Assembly: GCA_015501585.1 (NCBI GenBank)
Contig: JADNRY010000887.1
Coordinates: 1-22,459, forward strand
Length of the DNA stretch: 22,459 bases
Reading direction: 5' to 3'
Source: Rhodocollybia butyracea
Lineage: Eukaryota > Basidiomycota > Agaricomycetes > Agaricales > Omphalotaceae
Part shown: piece by piece, positions 20,408 to 22,459 of the stretch
Position numbering within the stretch: the first letter of the stretch is position 1
Layout of the letters: the number at the start of each line of letters is the position of its first letter
Program-made: the position numbers and the translations under genes
Notes under the pieces: generated by a model
Told to the model about the DNA's origin: nothing
The model's input: only the letters and a program-made list of their open reading frames with translations
The model's database searches: none

Positions 20408-21775
20408 GAAGAAAGCTAGAACTCAAAGTCGGATTCACATTTCTGTCTTTCTTTTAAGTAAGTCATGGAATTGCTGCGCGATTTACGCCGGTGGTTTGTG
20501 GTGATGGTAAAATGGATGATATCCCGCAAAATTCCCTACCTCTCCAGAGTTAGTTGATCGACTCCAGTCAATTTCTTCATACTTACCTATGTTTAGTCAT
20601 GTGATCTAACCTACCATTATTGACGTATTCCCTTTTGCCGGCTAAAATCCCTCACTGTGACGCCAGGGCCCAGCACAACAAAGCGAAATCAATTCGTCCA
20701 GCCTGTAACTTAACAGCTGTAACCAGAGTATAAGCTTTAAGCGCAAAAAAAGGGCGTTTCAGCCAATCAGCAGCGTTTGATCGTTCTTCAAATTCTGCCC
20801 TGCGTGATTGTGTTACCAGGCTCAAGCGTGGTCACTGGTCAAAGACTCAAAGCACAGAGCCTCAAAACCTGCATTAGCCAGCCAGTCCTTCGCCTTCCTT
20901 CACACAGCCCTATACTGAGTATTCGGACCGATATCAATGCTAATGTCACTCTAGAGTCTAGAAACCAAGTGATTTTACAAGAGCGATCCCGCGGATGAGC
21001 CTGGTTAGCGTCTTCTAGCGAAGTATACATCAGTCGCTCGTCAATAAACTTGCTGGTGTTACAGTTGGCACGTTGGATTTTGCGGGCATATGTGTGAGCG
21101 CCAAGTGCGAGATTTTTGCCGATCACCTGCCCAGTGCCTTTGCACCACGTCCATAGGTTTACCCCCGGAGCTCATACTTATCCAGTGCAGTTCCCCACTT
21201 AGCCTTACATATACGACACAAAAGAGCCAAAAAAACACCTAACACAGCTATCGATTGGTTAACGAACCTGTTAGCTCCCGCGACAATGACGCCAGACAAA
21301 ACCCTATCTAATTTTGAGCACACATCCGCAGAAGTCGAGACACCGATGTTTGCTAATAATAACTTCAATTCCGAGTTGCTCGAAGTCTAGGAGTAGGGAG
21401 CACCCATCCGAAGTTTCCCATCTCTCCGTCATTACAAGCATGGAACATAGATTCATCTTTGGGTGCTAGTTTTGAATTAAGGAAGGATCCAAACTTGAGG
21501 TATCGCCCTAAGGAATGATGATATCGACTCCCTTAACGTTGCAGCAAATATAATACAAGATAAGTCAGGTAAGTATGCACATAAAAACAATAAAAATACA
21601 AATCCAAGTAGCCATCCAGAACTCGCTCTACAGAAAAAGTTATCCAAATATTGCAATAGCAACAGCAGTCATCTCGTTATAATCGAATACGACACATCGT
21701 CACCCCGCGCCCCAAGGCGACGCCATTCCCCTCGCATGAGCGGACCTCGACGGACCTTTATTAGCCTCGGTATTT
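20408..21775. other. Intergenic: ATPase upstream region; no gene recognised
   Basis: No protein similarity was recognised on either strand, and the open frames are short and featureless. The part next to 20407 should hold the ATPase promoter and leader. A CCAAT box lies at 20763-20767. The left-running gene at the window's right edge ends at 21776, so its 3' UTR also falls here. Confidence 0.5.
20759..20771 (+). promoter_or_regulatory. CCAAT box (AGCCAATCAGC)
   Basis: The core CCAAT at 20763-20767 with flanks AG and CAGC matches the usual binding preference of the heterotrimeric CCAAT-binding factor. It lies about 360 bases upstream of the ATPase start codon in reverse orientation, and such sites work in either direction. 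It is a single match, so it is suggestive only. Confidence 0.35.
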
Positions 21776-22459
21776 CTACGCGTGGTGGAGTCCACACTGC
21801 TTGCCGGAGAACCAAAATGATCCCATAGTTTTCCGCAACATTGAAGCATGAGGACCCGGAACAGGCAGTGGTTCAGGCATAGTAACAGGTGTAGTTCCGG
21901 CATGCAGACTTGTTCTCCTGTCAGCACCAGAGCTCCATGCACCCGGTGTTCCCGTTCCCACCCCCAGCCTGACATGGATGGACTCGAAGGCGGGATAACG
22001 TTCCCCATAGATGGGTACCAATACTCGGAACAGGCATGCTCACTGCAGGAGTAGTGATGCTGGAGCTGGCTCGGGCATAGGAATTGTGGGAGGTACGATT
22101 CTAGATGTCCCGGCGGGTTCTTCGCTGAAGTTTGGTATCTCAGGCTCCGGCATCGACACAGTACCCTTTTTCTGACCCTTTTTCTGCGCCTTTTTCTGAG
22201 CCTTGGAAAGAGGTTTTGAGTTCGTTATCTGTGGGACGGTAGGTTCTGGCATTGGGAGAGAGGGTGCAGTTACTCGGGAACCTCCAGCAGGAGTAGGCGG
22301 AGGTTGCTGGGAATCATACGAAGGAACCGATGGCTCGGGCATTGAGATATTGGCTGAGCGTGAACCTGGCGTGAATGAGCCTGGCATGGAGGTTTCGGGC
22401 CCCACCGTAGGTTCAGGCATAGACAAGACAGGTTCAGTCATCCTTGAGCCACCTGGAGT
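21776..22459 (-). CDS. 3' part of a proline-rich MPEP-repeat protein (runs off the right edge)
   Basis: I do not recognise this gene. The frame is open from the window edge to 22044 and shows a recurring module: a Gly-Ser-Arg element (PGGSR, PGSRS, AGGSR, AGTSR), about eight residues, then SMPEP, PMPEP or similar followed by TVP, SVP or AP. A Lys/Gln block (KAQKKAQKKGQKKG) interrupts it. A 75-base intron (21969-22043, donor GTGAGC, acceptor GTCAG) joins a second exon at 21968-21776 that contains another in-frame TMPEPLPVPGP, which supports the splice. The stop is at 21776-21778. A different frame to the left ending near 21700 also looks protein-like (DHFGSPASSVDST), so the C-terminus may be longer or shifted. 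The start is beyond the window. The composition suggests an extended, disordered protein. Confidence 0.6.
22166..22201 (-). repeat. Three tandem 12-base units encoding Gln-Lys-Lys blocks
   Basis: The units ctttttctgacc, ctttttctgcgc and ctttttctgagc lie head to tail and encode, on the minus strand, AQKK, AQKK and GQKK. They form a strongly basic patch inside the proline-rich repeat protein. Confidence 0.85.

Noticed and set aside
20839..21368. Minus-strand open frames at 20839-21126 and 21159-21368
   Set aside because: They are short, with unremarkable composition and no motif. A mobile-element remnant was considered, but no terminal repeats or enzyme signature was found.
1..22459. tRNA, rRNA, CRISPR arrays, bacterial-type operons
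   Set aside because: No T-loop consensus in a cloverleaf context, no rRNA-like sequence and no spaced identical repeats were noticed; the window is eukaryotic.

Overview
The window looks like nuclear DNA of a mushroom-forming basidiomycete (Agaricomycetes). Genes are cut by many introns, mostly 43-68 bases long with GT(N)NGT-type donors, and the protein families are fungal: an Rxt3 chromatin subunit, a fungal type IIC P-type ATPase, a large EF-hand plus ZZ-finger protein of a kind I recall only from Agaricomycetes, and a relic of the tyrosine recombinases abundant in these genomes. No bacterial, organellar or viral signature was seen. Family assignments come from motif recognition only; no search was run.

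Layout. Bases 1-3270 are a gene graveyard. Bases 1-1372 are a decayed, intron-containing partial copy of the RXT3 gene that lies intact about 10 kb to the right in the same orientation. Then come a broken tyrosine recombinase (about 1794-2400) and a broken short-chain dehydrogenase (about 2640-3236). A plus-strand gene of about 16 exons (4060-8849, possibly to 8994) encodes a roughly 1350-residue protein with coiled coil, seven-residue repeats, one canonical EF-hand, a beta-rich segment and two ZZ-like zinc fingers; its frame breaks once near 6430.

Convergent to it is the minus-strand RXT3 gene (14853 to 9253). I resolve it into six exons and a 1771-residue product, mostly low-complexity sequence surrounding the Rxt3 core. 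A 1.1 kb spacer separates it from a minus-strand P-type ATPase (20407 to 15946), resolved into 22 exons that give an uninterrupted 1093-residue protein with all catalytic motifs. After 1.4 kb without a recognisable gene, the 3' end of a minus-strand gene with MPEP-type proline-rich repeats runs off the right edge.

The genes do not form an evident pathway: RXT3 is expected to act in the Rpd3L histone deacetylase complex in the nucleus and the ATPase in a membrane as a cation pump. The most novel element is the EF-hand/ZZ protein, which combines calcium- and zinc-binding signatures, has no function known to me, and carries unusual repeats, a frame break and a possible alternative last exon. The RXT3 duplication is the clearest structural event.
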